A DNA stretch of 64,000 nt from Bacteroidota bacterium (GCA_021815405.1 JAKAGV010000011.1:62001-126000); one strand, 5' to 3'; shown: positions 8,786 to 18,367, counted from the stretch's first letter. Numbers and translations: made by a program. The notes: generated by a model from the sequence alone, not told the origin.

Positions 8786-9664
8786 ATGAAGAAAGTAATT
8801 ATAGTCTTCAGCCTAATCTTGCTTTTTATTACTCCACTGTTTTCGCAGCAAGATCAGTTGAGTTTTTTAAATGAAACGCAGGTTGGAAATTTTATGCAGC
8901 CCTTTGCAACTAGTTTAAGTGAGGGACTAAATTCAGGCAGTTTTTATACGGCATCTATTTCTAGCTTCCCAAGTTTTTCAATAAGTTTTAGGGGAATGAT
9001 AATGTTTGTTCCCAGCAGTCAGATGACATTTACTCCAACTTTGCCAAGCGGTTATAAAGCGACAAATTCTACTGCCACAATTTGGGGAGACCAGGGAACT
9101 ATTTACACCGGACCAAACGGATATATTCCGTATCCTAACGGTTTAAACCAATCAAATATTCCTTTTGCAATGCCTCAAATTACCGGAAGTTTTATGGGCA
9201 CCGAAGTTTTAATAAGATATCTTCCGACAGTTCATGTGAAAAACGACGACATTAATTATTTTGGCATTGGAGTAAGGCACAGTATCAGTCAATATATTCC
9301 ATTAATTCCGGTAGACGTTGCTGTTGGAGTATTATACAATAAGTTGAATTATGGTAGCTATATTTCTGGAAGCACTTTCGCTGTTAATGGTGAAGTCAGC
9401 AAAACTTTCGGCTTGTTTACTGCCTATGGAGGGCTTCAATATGAAAGCTCTAGTTTTGATTTAAGCTATACAATTAAAGGCGATCCAAATAACGGAGATC
9501 CTACTCTCAGACAAGATAGAAATATAAGTGCAAGTGTAAGTGGTGCTGATAATATTAGATTTATTCTTGGTGGTTCATTAAAGATTGGTTTCTTAGTAAT
9601 AAATGCGGATTATAATCTGGCTTCTCAGTCGTTGTTTTCCGGCGGTTTATCATTTGAATTTTAA
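8786..9664 (+). CDS. Exported beta-rich protein, probably outer-membrane; family uncertain
   Basis: A 292-residue protein. Residues 1-20 are a signal peptide ending TPLFSQ. The rest alternates short amphipathic strands (YIPLIPVDVAVGVLYNKL, FGLFTAYGGLQYESS) and ends in aromatic SGGLSFEF, a C-terminus typical of outer-membrane beta barrels. It resembles DUF6588-type proteins of Bacteroidota, but I cannot confirm that. AAAGGA precedes the ATG. The lipoprotein gene follows after 11 bp, so the two probably form an envelope pair. Confidence 0.65.
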   Translation: MKKVIIVFSLILLFITPLFSQQDQLSFLNETQVGNFMQPFATSLSEGLNSGSFYTASISSFPSFSISFRGMIMFVPSSQMTFTPTLPSGYKATNSTATIWGDQGTIYTGPNGYIPYPNGLNQSNIPFAMPQITGSFMGTEVLIRYLPTVHVKNDDINYFGIGVRHSISQYIPLIPVDVAVGVLYNKLNYGSYISGSTFAVNGEVSKTFGLFTAYGGLQYESSSFDLSYTIKGDPNNGDPTLRQDRNISASVSGADNIRFILGGSLKIGFLVINADYNLASQSLFSGGLSFEF

Positions 9665-9675
9665 TCGGAGTCAAT

Positions 9676-10221
9676 ATGAAAAAATATTTATTAATAGGTT
9701 TTATTGCGGTTGCTTTTGTAGGCATGCTTTCTTTCAACGGTTGTATTTTGGATGCATTAAATTCTCTGACCCAAAATATTCCAATTACTCAGGAGTTTAA
9801 CATCAGCAGCGCATTGACTTCTTATAGTCAGAGTGAAACCATAGATCTTTCAAATTCGTCAACCTATCAGCGTTATTCTGATAAAATCCAGAACATTTCC
9901 TTCCTTACTGCTGAATTCAGAACAAAGAGCGTCAGCCCTTCTGATTTAAGTGGAAACGTAAATATTACCTTGAAGGATAACAATGGTAATTTACTTTTTA
10001 CTTATCCATTAGGTCAAATTAAACCTTCGGATTATGTAAATACTCCTTATCAGTTGCAGCTTAATTCTACGCAGATAGGCTTAATAAACGATTATCTTTC
10101 CACGCTGTCTAACAAAGTTTTCGTAGCCACTATTTCGATAACCAACATTTCATCAAGCCAATTGACTTATAATCTTGATGCAACTATAGATATAGTTTTT
10201 TCTATGAAAACAAATCTTTGA
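9676..10221 (+). CDS. Predicted lipoprotein of unknown function
   Basis: A 181-residue protein starting with a hydrophobic signal MKKYLLIGFIAVAFVGML and a Cys in FNGC at residue 27. The lipobox is imperfect (Phe at -3). The mature part is Ser/Thr/Asn-rich and beta-like, with no recognised domain. GGAG lies just before the ATG, 11 bp after the beta-rich exported protein. A strong terminator follows. Co-expression with its neighbour suggests a shared envelope role; that is inference. Confidence 0.65.
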   Translation: MKKYLLIGFIAVAFVGMLSFNGCILDALNSLTQNIPITQEFNISSALTSYSQSETIDLSNSSTYQRYSDKIQNISFLTAEFRTKSVSPSDLSGNVNITLKDNNGNLLFTYPLGQIKPSDYVNTPYQLQLNSTQIGLINDYLSTLSNKVFVATISITNISSSQLTYNLDATIDIVFSMKTNL

Positions 10222-10243
10222 TTTTTCATAAGCATGTATTATT

Positions 10244-10279
10244 AAAAAATCCTTGCAATACTTTTTGCAAGGATTTTTT
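10244..10279. terminator. Rho-independent terminator
   Basis: A perfect 15-bp stem (10244-10258 with 10265-10279) and a 6-base loop. The arms read AAAAAATCCTTGCAA and TTGCAAGGATTTTTT, so it can work in both directions. It closes the 8786-10221 gene pair. Confidence 0.9.
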
Positions 10280-10334
10280 ATTTCCCAATCATTATGTTTG
10301 ATTAAATCTAAATGTTATAAATAGAAAAACAGAC

Positions 10335-11480
10335 TTGAAGTTTGGACCTTTGAAAGACTCTGCGATTTATATTCACATTCCATTCTGCGACCACAAGTGC
10401 ATCTACTGTGATTTTTATTCAATCATTACTACAGACAACATCTCTAATTTTCTCTCAACATTAAAAAAAGAAATCAGTTTCTATTCGAGTAGATATTCAT
10501 CAGATAGAATTTTCAGTTCGATATATTTCGGCGGTGGAACTCCATCCCTTATGAAGCCGGAATATCTAAACGAGATCATAACTTTCGTAAAAGAAAATTT
10601 TACAATAACTGATGATGCTGAAATTACTATGGAAACGAATCCCGGTACGGTAGACAAAATCAAATTGAAGAAGTTTTTACAGAGCGGGATAAATCGAATA
10701 AGCATCGGCATTCAGTCTTTTGATAATTATGATCTCAAATTCCTTACAAGAATTCATAATAAGGAAACAGCTATTCAAACAGTGCTGGATGCTAATGAAA
10801 TAGGATTTGATAATATCAGCATTGACTTAATCTTTAATCTTCCGAAGCAAACGAGAGAAAAGTGGATGAGTAATTTGCAGGTTGCAATTGATCTTCCTAT
10901 AAAACATATCTCCACATACAGCTTAATTCTTGAAAGAGGTACAATATTAAACAAGTTGGTTCTGGATGGAAGGGTAACTATTCAAGATGATGATTATGAC
11001 GCAGAGCTTTATGAAATTACAATTAATTTTTTAGGTGATCAGGGATTTCATCAATACGAAGTCTCAAATTTTACTAAGCCAGGATATGAATGCCGCCATA
11101 ACAATGCATACTGGAGATACAGAGATTATCTCAGTTTTGGTCCGTCAGCTCATTCATTTGTAGATAAGAAAAGATGGTGGAATTTTTCCAGCTTGAAACG
11201 ATACATTTCAGAAATTGAAAAAAAAGGAATTGCGGTTGCTGGTTCGGAATTTATAAATAATGAAATGGCTTTGAATGAATATGTAATGCTCGCTCTTCGA
11301 AGTAATGGGCTTGATCTCAATGAATTCAAATCAATGTTTGGTGAGAGCTGGCTAATTCAAAAAAATGATTTCTTAATTGAAATAGAAAACCGCCACCTCG
11401 CGGTAAGAAGCCGTGGAATGCTAAAACTTACTAAATCCGGCTACGCAATTTGCGATGAAATATTGAGCAAATTAATTTGA
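10335..11480 (+). CDS. hemW: HemW-like radical SAM protein (heme chaperone)
   Basis: A 381-residue member of the HemW/HemN family. The radical-SAM cluster is C18-x3-C22-x2-C25 followed by DF, which is the family pattern CxxxCxYCDF. YFGGGTPSLM, METNPGT, GINRISIGIQSF and YEVSNFTKPG are conserved blocks. HemW proteins bind heme and deliver it to respiratory enzymes; they are often misnamed oxygen-independent coproporphyrinogen oxidases. The start appears to be TTG at 10335: no in-frame ATG or GTG precedes the conserved IYIHIPFC, and TTG gives the usual short N-terminus. Confidence 0.9.
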   Translation: MKFGPLKDSAIYIHIPFCDHKCIYCDFYSIITTDNISNFLSTLKKEISFYSSRYSSDRIFSSIYFGGGTPSLMKPEYLNEIITFVKENFTITDDAEITMETNPGTVDKIKLKKFLQSGINRISIGIQSFDNYDLKFLTRIHNKETAIQTVLDANEIGFDNISIDLIFNLPKQTREKWMSNLQVAIDLPIKHISTYSLILERGTILNKLVLDGRVTIQDDDYDAELYEITINFLGDQGFHQYEVSNFTKPGYECRHNNAYWRYRDYLSFGPSAHSFVDKKRWWNFSSLKRYISEIEKKGIAVAGSEFINNEMALNEYVMLALRSNGLDLNEFKSMFGESWLIQKNDFLIEIENRHLAVRSRGMLKLTKSGYAICDEILSKLI

Positions 11481-11610
11481 TTATTACTGCTTTGGTACCA
11501 TTAAATTTTGTAAATAAACATGGAGAGTTAGAAGGCAAAAAAGGACGATAAAAGTCCCCTAATTTTATTTTTCATGATACGATACCGATTTGAATTTTGC
11601 CCAATTAATT

Positions 11611-12267
11611 TTAGTTGAATAAAATATTTTTCAATTCTTTTATTTCATTCACAATGAAATCCGGGTTCTCTTTTTTAATTACAGCTAATGGACGATAACC
11701 GTAAGCAGCAGCACAAGTTTTTGTTGCGGCATTTTTGCCGCATTGTATGTCGAGCTCCGTATCACCGACCATCAATGTTTCCTTTGTCAGCACATCAATT
11801 TTTTTACAAATAAAAATCAGCGGTTCCGCTGAAGGTTTGTTTGCTATGTTTTCTCTTCTGCCCATAACAAAAGAAAAATATTTCCGCAGATTGAAGTAGT
11901 CGATTATCTTGTCTGCCTGGTCCTGAACTTTTGTTGTAAGCAGCGAAATTTTAATTCCTTTTTCATTTATATAATTTAAAACTTCTTCTGCGCCTTCGAA
12001 CGGTTTGGAATAATCTATAAAGTCAAAATAATGATTTTTATAGATTTTAATGAATTCATCAAAATTCTTTACCGGAATTTCAAGGTCTCTAAAAATATCA
12101 ATGAAGTGAAGTCCGATTCGGCTGTAAAATTCCTTTTCCGGTACCGGCACATTTATTTTAATTTCGCGCAGAGCCTTAACTGTGGTTTTGTAAATTGTGT
12201 TGTAAGAATCGATGATAGTGCCGTCTAAATCGAATGTAACGTGGCGGAATGAGTTTTGATTATTCAT
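11611..12267 (-). CDS. HAD-family phosphatase (phosphoglycolate phosphatase-like)
   Basis: A 218-residue haloacid-dehalogenase phosphatase. Motif I is FDLDGTIID with nucleophile Asp13 and Asp15. Motif II is SLLTTK, and motif III/IV is MVGDTELDIQCGKNA. A helical cap (residues 20-85) makes it a subclass I enzyme like Gph or PpaX. It should hydrolyse a small phosphate ester; the substrate is not evident. The zinc-ribbon mini-gene lies 28 bp upstream on the same strand, so they may be co-transcribed. Confidence 0.85.
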   Translation of the reverse strand: MNNQNSFRHVTFDLDGTIIDSYNTIYKTTVKALREIKINVPVPEKEFYSRIGLHFIDIFRDLEIPVKNFDEFIKIYKNHYFDFIDYSKPFEGAEEVLNYINEKGIKISLLTTKVQDQADKIIDYFNLRKYFSFVMGRRENIANKPSAEPLIFICKKIDVLTKETLMVGDTELDIQCGKNAATKTCAAAYGYRPLAVIKKENPDFIVNEIKELKNILFN

Positions 12268-12295
12268 TATTTTCTTCTTTTTGAATCACTGAGGT

Positions 12296-12472
12296 TTACT
12301 CGAACTGGTTATCGCATTGTTCACCGCGGCAGCACTCATCAATGTTGGTACCGCATTTAGAGCATTGTCCATGACCATGTACCCAGATTATTTCTGCCTG
12401 CTGTCCGCACCATTGACAAATTATTGTTTGCGCTTTTGCAGATTGTTTATTTATGAATGTCATGCAATTCAT
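12296..12472 (-). CDS. Small cysteine-rich zinc-ribbon protein
   Basis: A 58-residue protein. CQWC and CSKC are 16 residues apart, a zinc-ribbon pair, followed by ECCRGEQC near the C-terminus. Eight cysteines in so small a protein imply one or two bound metals. I chose the ATG at 12472; the ORF can be opened further upstream only by TTG (12493), and another ATG lies at 12463. No family recognised. It precedes the HAD phosphatase gene on the same strand. Confidence 0.65.
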   Translation of the reverse strand: MNCMTFINKQSAKAQTIICQWCGQQAEIIWVHGHGQCSKCGTNIDECCRGEQCDNQFE

Positions 12473-12616
12473 CTTATTAAAGATCGAGAGCAAAAATAGT
12501 AATTATAATTCTTGAGCACAATTGTAAGAATAAAATAGTTTTGTTTTTCACTTCCGACTAACTCTGTTTACATCACTCATATTATTCAAATCAAAAATCA
12601 ATTTAAATTATTTAAT

Positions 12617-12624
12617 TAAGTTTG
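12617..12624 (+). promoter_or_regulatory. Possible -7 promoter element for ypdA
   Basis: TAAGTTTG matches the Bacteroidota TAnnTTTG -7 element and lies 27 bp before the ypdA ATG. I did not see a good TTTG element at the usual distance upstream, so support is partial. Confidence 0.3.
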
Positions 12625-12651
12625 CATTTATTGATGTAGTACGGAAAAATT

Positions 12652-13617
12652 ATGAACGATAATTCATTTGATATAATTATAATCGGTGCCGGACCAATCG
12701 GTTTAAGCTGCGGCGTGGAAGCTGTTAAACGAAAGCTTAGTCACCTTATACTTGAAAAAGGCTGTCTTGTTAATTCTATTTTCCATTATCCCACAAACAT
12801 GACTTTCTTTTCTACTTCAGAAAGACTTGAGATTGGTGAGGTGCCTTTTGTTTCTCATGGTGATAAACCGACACGCAGAGAAGCACTCGAATATTACAGG
12901 CGAGTAAAGAATGATTGGAAGCTGAATGTAAAAACTTACGAGGAAGTTTTAAGCATCCAAAAAACTTTAAGTGGATTTAATGTAATTTCAAACAAAGGGA
13001 AATATTTTTCTAAGAATGTAATTATTGCTGTAGGATTTTATGACAAGCCGAATTACATGAACATTCCTGGAGAGAACTTGCCGAAGGTTAAACATTACTT
13101 CGATGAAGCACATCCATATGCTTACTTAAAGCTGGTAGTTGTCGGCGCAGCTAATTCAGCAGTTGATGTTGCCCTTGAGACTTACCGCCGCGGATCAGAG
13201 GTTACTATGGTTATCAGAGAAGACAGAATTAAGGATAACGTAAAATATTGGGTTAAGCCCGATATCGATAATCGTATAAAGGAAGGATCAATTAAGGCAT
13301 TTTTTAATTCAAACATGACCGGGATAAGAGAAAGGGAAGTTGATATTCAAACTCCGGAAGGAAAAATTACGATTGAGAATGATTTTGTCTTCGCGATGAC
13401 AGGTTATCATTCTGATTATGATTTCTTGAAAAAAGCAGGCGTTCATATTTCTGATGATGAGAATAAAGTGCCTTGCTTTGATCCTAATACTTATGAGACG
13501 AACATTACCGGTCTTTACTTGGCGGGTGTTGTCTGCAGTGGAATGGATACCGGCAAATGGTTTATTGAAAATTCGCGCTTCCATGCGATTAATATTTTTG
13601 ATCATATAGGAAAATGA
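12652..13617 (+). CDS. ypdA: YpdA-family FAD/NAD(P)-dependent disulfide reductase
   Basis: A 321-residue flavoprotein with FAD motif IIIGAGPIGLSCG at the N-terminus, the family block FHYPTNMTFFSTSERLEIG, a second nucleotide motif VVVGAANSAVDVALE near residue 162, and GLYLAGVVCSGMDTG near the C-terminus. It lacks the CxxC of thioredoxin reductases. In Firmicutes YpdA reduces bacillithiol disulfide; Bacteroidota homologs probably act on a similar low-molecular-weight thiol. Monocistronic by layout. Confidence 0.88.
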   Translation: MNDNSFDIIIIGAGPIGLSCGVEAVKRKLSHLILEKGCLVNSIFHYPTNMTFFSTSERLEIGEVPFVSHGDKPTRREALEYYRRVKNDWKLNVKTYEEVLSIQKTLSGFNVISNKGKYFSKNVIIAVGFYDKPNYMNIPGENLPKVKHYFDEAHPYAYLKLVVVGAANSAVDVALETYRRGSEVTMVIREDRIKDNVKYWVKPDIDNRIKEGSIKAFFNSNMTGIREREVDIQTPEGKITIENDFVFAMTGYHSDYDFLKKAGVHISDDENKVPCFDPNTYETNITGLYLAGVVCSGMDTGKWFIENSRFHAINIFDHIGK

Positions 13618-13647
13618 AATCATTCATAAATGCTGAATCTTTAATCC

Positions 13648-13697
13648 TGGATACTCGATAAACAATCGAGCATAAGCATCAAGTTTCAAATATCCGG
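13648..13697. repeat. Nested inverted repeat in the ypdA-aldolase gap
   Basis: CTGGATA (13647-13653) can pair with TATCCGG (13691-13697), enclosing CTCGAT (13654-13659) and ATCGAG (13665-13670). The GGATACT-type words resemble those in the hairpin at 59950-59993, which suggests a degenerate intergenic repeat family. Confidence 0.35.
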
Positions 13698-13897
13698 TTT
13701 CAATATCCTGCATCTCTCGAATTACAGATTATAACTTCATCATCGCTAATACGCATAATTAATTCTATAATTTTAAATTGAATCCCACCCGAATTAGCCT
13801 TATTTTTGTAATGGATTTTTAGCCTTAAGCTTACATTTTAAGCCGGAGGAATTAAATTTTGTAAAATGATTCATCAATAAACCAAACTGGAGATACA

Positions 13898-14947
13898 ATG
13901 TCACAGAAAATTAAAGAACTTCTTGGGAACGAAGCCGATTCGTTGTTAAACTATAAAGCCAAATTTCCTAAAGAAAAACTTCACCTTCCCGGACCTGATT
14001 TCGTAGATAGAATTTTTGCTCAATCCGATAGAAACATCAATGTATTGAAAAATCTTCAATGGATTTTTTACAGCGGTAGATTAACCGGTACAGGCTATCT
14101 TTCAATCCTTCCTGTAGATCAAGGCATTGAGCATTCCGCAGGCGCTTCTTTTGCACCGAATCCGGAATATTTTGATCCCGAAAATATTGTTAAGCTTGCT
14201 ATCGAAGGCGGCTGCAATGCTGTTGCTTCAACTCTCGGTGTGCTTGGAATGACCTCCAGAAAATACGCTCACAAAATTCCATTCATCGTAAAGATAAATC
14301 ACAACGAGCTCCTTACATTACCTAACAAGTTCGATCAAATCATGTTTGCTGGCGTTGAGCAGGCTTATGATATGGGCGCCGCTGCTGTTGGTGCTACAAT
14401 CTATTTTGGCTCCGATGAAAGCGGAAGACAGATTGTTGAAGTAAGTGAAGCATTTAAATATGCGCATGAACTCGGACTTGCAACTGTTCTATGGTGCTAC
14501 CTTAGAAACCCGGGCTTCAAAACAAAAGAAAAAGATTATCATGTAGCTGCAGATTTAACCGGACAGGCAAATCATCTCGGCGTAACAATCGAGGCTGATA
14601 TTATTAAACAAAAGCTTCCGGAATGCAACGGCGGTTTTGAAGCTTTGAAGTTCGGAAAGACCAGCAAGAAAGTGTATTCGGATCTTTCTTCGGATCATCC
14701 AATCGATCTTACTCGCTACCAGGTAATCAACAATTACATGGGCAGAGCAGGATTGATCAACAGCGGCGGTGCTTCCGGCGAAAACGACTTTGCAGAAGCT
14801 GCTAAGACCGCAGTTATTAACAAAAGAGCCGGTGGTATGGGATTAATCTCAGGCAGAAAAGCTTTCCAGCGTCCTATGGCTGAAGGCGTTAAGCTTCTTA
14901 ATACCATTCAAGATGTTTATCTTGATAAAGAAATTACTGTTGCTTAA
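13898..14947 (+). CDS. fbaB: Class I fructose-bisphosphate aldolase, archaeal/DhnA type
   Basis: A 349-residue aldolase cleaving fructose 1,6-bisphosphate to two triose phosphates through a Schiff-base lysine. Recognised by [17 protein letters not shown] near residues 66-82, [11 protein letters not shown] near 126, [12 protein letters not shown], and the C-terminal phosphate-binding [11 protein letters not shown]. This is the DhnA/FbaB class without metal. The start ATG follows GGAG-containing leader sequence. It works with the fructose-1,6-bisphosphatase encoded at 58832-59875 in glycolysis/gluconeogenesis. A strong hairpin follows. Confidence 0.93.
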   Translation: MSQKIKELLGNEADSLLNYKAKFPKEKLHLPGPDFVDRIFAQSDRNINVLKNLQWIFYSGRLTGTGYLSILPVDQGIEHSAGASFAPNPEYFDPENIVKLAIEGGCNAVASTLGVLGMTSRKYAHKIPFIVKINHNELLTLPNKFDQIMFAGVEQAYDMGAAAVGATIYFGSDESGRQIVEVSEAFKYAHELGLATVLWCYLRNPGFKTKEKDYHVAADLTGQANHLGVTIEADIIKQKLPECNGGFEALKFGKTSKKVYSDLSSDHPIDLTRYQVINNYMGRAGLINSGGASGENDFAEAAKTAVINKRAGGMGLISGRKAFQRPMAEGVKLLNTIQDVYLDKEITVA

Positions 14948-14959
14948 TCCTAATTTTTA

Positions 14960-14994
14960 CAGATATCATTCCGATTATTTCGGGATGATATCTG
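14960..14994. terminator. Hairpin terminator after the aldolase gene
   Basis: A 15-bp stem (14960-14974 with 14980-14994, one G-T pair) and a 5-base loop, 12 bp after the aldolase stop. The T run is not immediate, but TATTTTC follows. Confidence 0.7.
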
Positions 14995-15024
14995 TATGAT
15001 ATTTTCATAAAATTTTGTTAATAG

Positions 15025-15079
15025 TCCCGGTTATATGCCGGGAAATTTATAATTATCATAAAATCTATTTTTTATGATA
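15025..15079. promoter_or_regulatory. Two further hairpins in the leader of uppP
   Basis: TCCCGG (15025-15030) pairs with CCGGGA (15038-15043). TATCATAAA (15054-15062) pairs with TTTATGATA (15071-15079). They lie between the aldolase terminator and uppP and may shape the 5' end of the uppP message. No known riboswitch was recognised. Confidence 0.35.
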
Positions 15080-15153
15080 GGAATCAATAATTAAATTATT
15101 CTCTCCGCTTAATTTTCAAATTGTCATATAAACTTTTCAAAGGAAATTTTTTA

Positions 15154-16011
15154 ATGCCGAATTACATTCAAGTCCTAATTCTCGCATTAGTTCAAGGTGC
15201 ATGTGAATTACTGCCCGTATCAAGTTCTGCTCACGTAATAATTGCTGAAAAAATTATGGGGCTGCATCCTTCTGCTCCGGAGATGACAATGATTCTTGTT
15301 ATGCTGCATACCGGAACTATGTTTGCTGTTATTGCTTATTTCTGGAAAGGCTGGAAGCGCGATTATTTTAACTCAAGTGTTAATCTGAAAAGCTTCATTA
15401 TTCAAATTATAATAGCGACTTTTTTTACAGGGATTATAGGGCTTGGGTTAAAGGAAATCATCGAAAAGATTTTTATGCGCAATGTTCCAAATGCTCAAAT
15501 TGAAGATTTGTTTTCCAATTTACCTTTAATAGCAATTGCTCTAGCAGCTGTCGGTGTAATGATTATTTATGCAGGCACTCGTAAAGCAAAAGAGAAACCG
15601 GCTGATGAGATAGTAACCAAGCATTCTATATGGATCGGGATTATTCAAGGTGTTTGCCTGCCGTTCCGCGGATTTTCACGTTCGGGCTCTACTATTTCTA
15701 CAGGACTCATGTTTAATTTGTCGAAACAGAAACTTGAAGAATTCAGCTTTGCACTCGCAGTTGTGTTAACTCCTGCGGTGGTTGTAAAAGAAGCATACCG
15801 CTTGCTTAAAGATAAAACTTTAACAGCGCATGTTTCAACAACTCATCTTTTTATGCCGAGTATCGTTGGAATGATTTTCAGCTTTATTGCAGGACTTCTG
15901 GCGCTGAAATTACTTTCACGTCTGCTTGAAGGAGGCAAGTGGCAGTGGTTTGGTTATTATTGTCTTGTTGCATCTGTAGGTGTTCTTATTTTTCACTTTA
16001 CTATGCAATAA
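15154..16011 (+). CDS. uppP: Undecaprenyl-diphosphatase UppP (BacA)
   Basis: A 285-residue inner-membrane enzyme that dephosphorylates undecaprenyl diphosphate to recycle the lipid carrier for peptidoglycan and LPS. The first signature is LVQGACELLPVSSSAHVII and the second is FRGFSRSGSTIS near residue 180; both are the catalytic BacA motifs. About seven hydrophobic helices are visible. I start it at ATG 15154 (MPNYIQ), which has AAAGG upstream, and not at the in-frame TTG 33 bp earlier. Loss or gain of this enzyme affects bacitracin tolerance in other bacteria. Confidence 0.93.
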   Translation: MPNYIQVLILALVQGACELLPVSSSAHVIIAEKIMGLHPSAPEMTMILVMLHTGTMFAVIAYFWKGWKRDYFNSSVNLKSFIIQIIIATFFTGIIGLGLKEIIEKIFMRNVPNAQIEDLFSNLPLIAIALAAVGVMIIYAGTRKAKEKPADEIVTKHSIWIGIIQGVCLPFRGFSRSGSTISTGLMFNLSKQKLEEFSFALAVVLTPAVVVKEAYRLLKDKTLTAHVSTTHLFMPSIVGMIFSFIAGLLALKLLSRLLEGGKWQWFGYYCLVASVGVLIFHFTMQ

Positions 16012-16083
16012 AAATTTTTTTTGAATACTTTTTTCATTTGCTAAATATTAATAATTTTTGTCATACTTAAATAAAGGTGTAAA

Positions 16084-16632
16084 ATGGACTTCTATTTTGC
16101 AGTACTGTTTTTCCATATATCCGGCGCCATTATTTTGTTTATGGGTATGGGGATAGAATGGATAGGAATTTCAAGACTCAATAAAACTTCCGTTTTTAAG
16201 CAGGCAGAAGAATGGTTTAAGGTTCTCTCTTCCCTTAAATCAATTTATATCAGCGGCGGTGTTCTCTTGTTGGTTACTGGCGTTTATCTTGCCTCTGCTA
16301 AATGGGGATATACTCCATGGATAATCGTTTCATTTTTATTGTGGTTGTTTATTGTTTTGCAAGGATCAGTAGTTAGCGGTAAGAAATTTAAAAGTCTTGC
16401 TGGTAAATTGAATTCAGAATCTGAGTTGAACAATAGTGAGCTAAGCGGATTTATTGATAAATTAAAATTGATGAATCTGCTTCAATCAAGACTTGCGATT
16501 GCATTCGGTGCTGTTTTTATTATGACTTATAAACCTGATTTGCCAGGTTCTGTAATAGTTGTAATAGTCGCAATTATTTTGGGTATTGTTCCCCTTTTAT
16601 CTAAACAGAAAACTAATGCACCAAACGTTTAA
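16084..16632 (+). CDS. Integral membrane protein of unknown function
   Basis: A 182-residue protein with about five hydrophobic segments (near residues 5-25, 52-70, 76-96, 130-147 and 152-172). The N-terminal helix carries a His and Glu (LFFHISGAIILFMGMGIEW), which recalls DUF2269-type membrane proteins, but I cannot assign it firmly. AAAGG lies before the ATG. It follows uppP by 72 bp on the same strand. Confidence 0.65.
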   Translation: MDFYFAVLFFHISGAIILFMGMGIEWIGISRLNKTSVFKQAEEWFKVLSSLKSIYISGGVLLLVTGVYLASAKWGYTPWIIVSFLLWLFIVLQGSVVSGKKFKSLAGKLNSESELNNSELSGFIDKLKLMNLLQSRLAIAFGAVFIMTYKPDLPGSVIVVIVAIILGIVPLLSKQKTNAPNV

Positions 16633-16900
16633 GCCTCTAATTCGATTTAGTGTGTAGTACGAAATAAAGGTTAACTTTTGGGGATTCGCATTTACCAATT
16701 CATGGCAGAAGTGTATCTCGAATTATAACGTCTCGTATTATTGTTTCGACTATATATAATTGGCAACCTATTAAAGTTGTATGAAAAAATATTTATTCAA
16801 TACTTGATGATCGGATTACTTCATTTCCTACTGCAAATTCTTGCAGGCATTTATAAAGAATTTCATTAAGTTTACCCTTAACATATTAAAGGGTATTGCG

Positions 16901-18367
16901 ATGAAAATTTTTTATTTAATCATTCTGTTATTTGCTGTAACTATGTTGAAAGCACAATCTATCAAATTCAACGATTATTTTATTAATAAAACAATGCGTA
17001 TCGACTATTATCATATAGGAGATGCTTCAAGTGAAGTTGTTACTCTCGATCATATTTACAAATACGGAATATGGGCGGGCAGTTTGAAAAATTTAATCGA
17101 CGGCTTCAACAACGGTCAATATTATTATAAAGCTTACGATGCTGCTTCCGGGAAATTGATCTTCTCAAAAGGATTCGATTCCTATTTCAAAGAATATCAA
17201 ACGAGTGATGAAGCTATAAAAGGTACAAAACGGACTTATCAGGAGAGTGCGATCATTCCTTATCCAAAAAATAAAATTAGGTTTGCTCTCGAAAAGAGAG
17301 ACAAGCAAAATAACTTATCCGAAATATATTCAACCGTAATAGATCCTTCCGCTCTTTATATTATAAAAGATGCGGTAAAGGATAAAAGCGTGAAGGTTTA
17401 TAAAAGTCATTTTAGCGGAGATTCTCATACAAAGGTTGATATTGTTATTCTTGGTGATGGCTACACTTTAAATGAACAAAAAAAATTTGAAAAGGATTTG
17501 AAGCATTTCACTGAATTATTTTTGAGAACGGAACCATACGTCTTAATGAAAGATAAATTTAACATTTACGGAGTATTTAAGCCGTCAGAGGATAGCGGTA
17601 TTGACGAGCCCGGCGCCAATATTTATAAAAATACAGTTTTAAACACTTCCTTTTATTCTCTCGGTTCTGAAAGATATGTTTTAACCGAAAACAATAAAGA
17701 AGTTCACGATCTTGCCGCTCATGTTCCCTACGATGCAATTTATATTATGTGCAACAGCGCCCGTTATGGCGGCGGTGGCATTTATAATTTTTATTGTACC
17801 TTTGTTTCGGACAACCAGTTCAGCGATTATATCTTCCTGCATGAATTCGGACATTCCTTTTCCGGGCTGGCTGATGAATATTACACCTCCGATGTTGCAT
17901 ATAATGATTTTTATCCTGAAGGTGTTGAACCTGTTGAGCCGAACATTACACGCCTGCTTGATAAGAATAATCTGAAATGGAAAAATTTGATTTCACCGGG
18001 AATCGAAATTCCAACTCTCTGGGAAAAAGAAGCTTATGATAAAATGGATAACGTATGGCAAAAAGAGCGCAGGGAAATAAATAACCGCATAGCTGAGCTA
18101 AAGCGTAACCAAGCCCCACAAAAAGAGATTCAAGCAGCGCAGGATGAGTATAATTGGAAAGATAAAATTCACAGTGATGAAGTAGATAAGTATTTGCGTA
18201 GCTCAAAATACTGGGGCAAAGTCGGTGCATTTGAAGGTGCAGGCTACTGCTCAAAAGGAATGTACCGCCCGATGCTTGACTGTATTATGTTTTCCAAAGG
18301 AGTAAAACCGTTCTGCAAAATCTGCGAGAATCATATTAGAAAGGTGATTGAGTTTTATGCGGATTAA
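16901..18367 (+). CDS. Secreted M64-family (IgA peptidase) metallopeptidase
   Basis: A 488-residue exported peptidase. I start it at ATG 16901, which gives a signal peptide (MKIFYLIILLFAVTMLKAQ) and an AAAGGG site; the ORF can be opened 60 bp earlier only by TTG. An N-terminal beta domain (about 20-160) precedes the M64 domain, which begins VDIVILGDGYTLNEQ and holds zinc site H314-EFG-H318 followed by SFSGLADEY. A C-terminal cysteine pair lies in FCKIC. M64 enzymes include IgA-cleaving proteases, but environmental relatives are common, so the substrate is not known. Confidence 0.88.
   Translation: MKIFYLIILLFAVTMLKAQSIKFNDYFINKTMRIDYYHIGDASSEVVTLDHIYKYGIWAGSLKNLIDGFNNGQYYYKAYDAASGKLIFSKGFDSYFKEYQTSDEAIKGTKRTYQESAIIPYPKNKIRFALEKRDKQNNLSEIYSTVIDPSALYIIKDAVKDKSVKVYKSHFSGDSHTKVDIVILGDGYTLNEQKKFEKDLKHFTELFLRTEPYVLMKDKFNIYGVFKPSEDSGIDEPGANIYKNTVLNTSFYSLGSERYVLTENNKEVHDLAAHVPYDAIYIMCNSARYGGGGIYNFYCTFVSDNQFSDYIFLHEFGHSFSGLADEYYTSDVAYNDFYPEGVEPVEPNITRLLDKNNLKWKNLISPGIEIPTLWEKEAYDKMDNVWQKERREINNRIAELKRNQAPQKEIQAAQDEYNWKDKIHSDEVDKYLRSSKYWGKVGAFEGAGYCSKGMYRPMLDCIMFSKGVKPFCKICENHIRKVIEFYAD

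Noticed and set aside
16841-16900. 20-residue N-terminal extension of the M64 peptidase from TTG 16841
   Set aside because: It would bury the signal peptide; ATG 16901 has a ribosome site.
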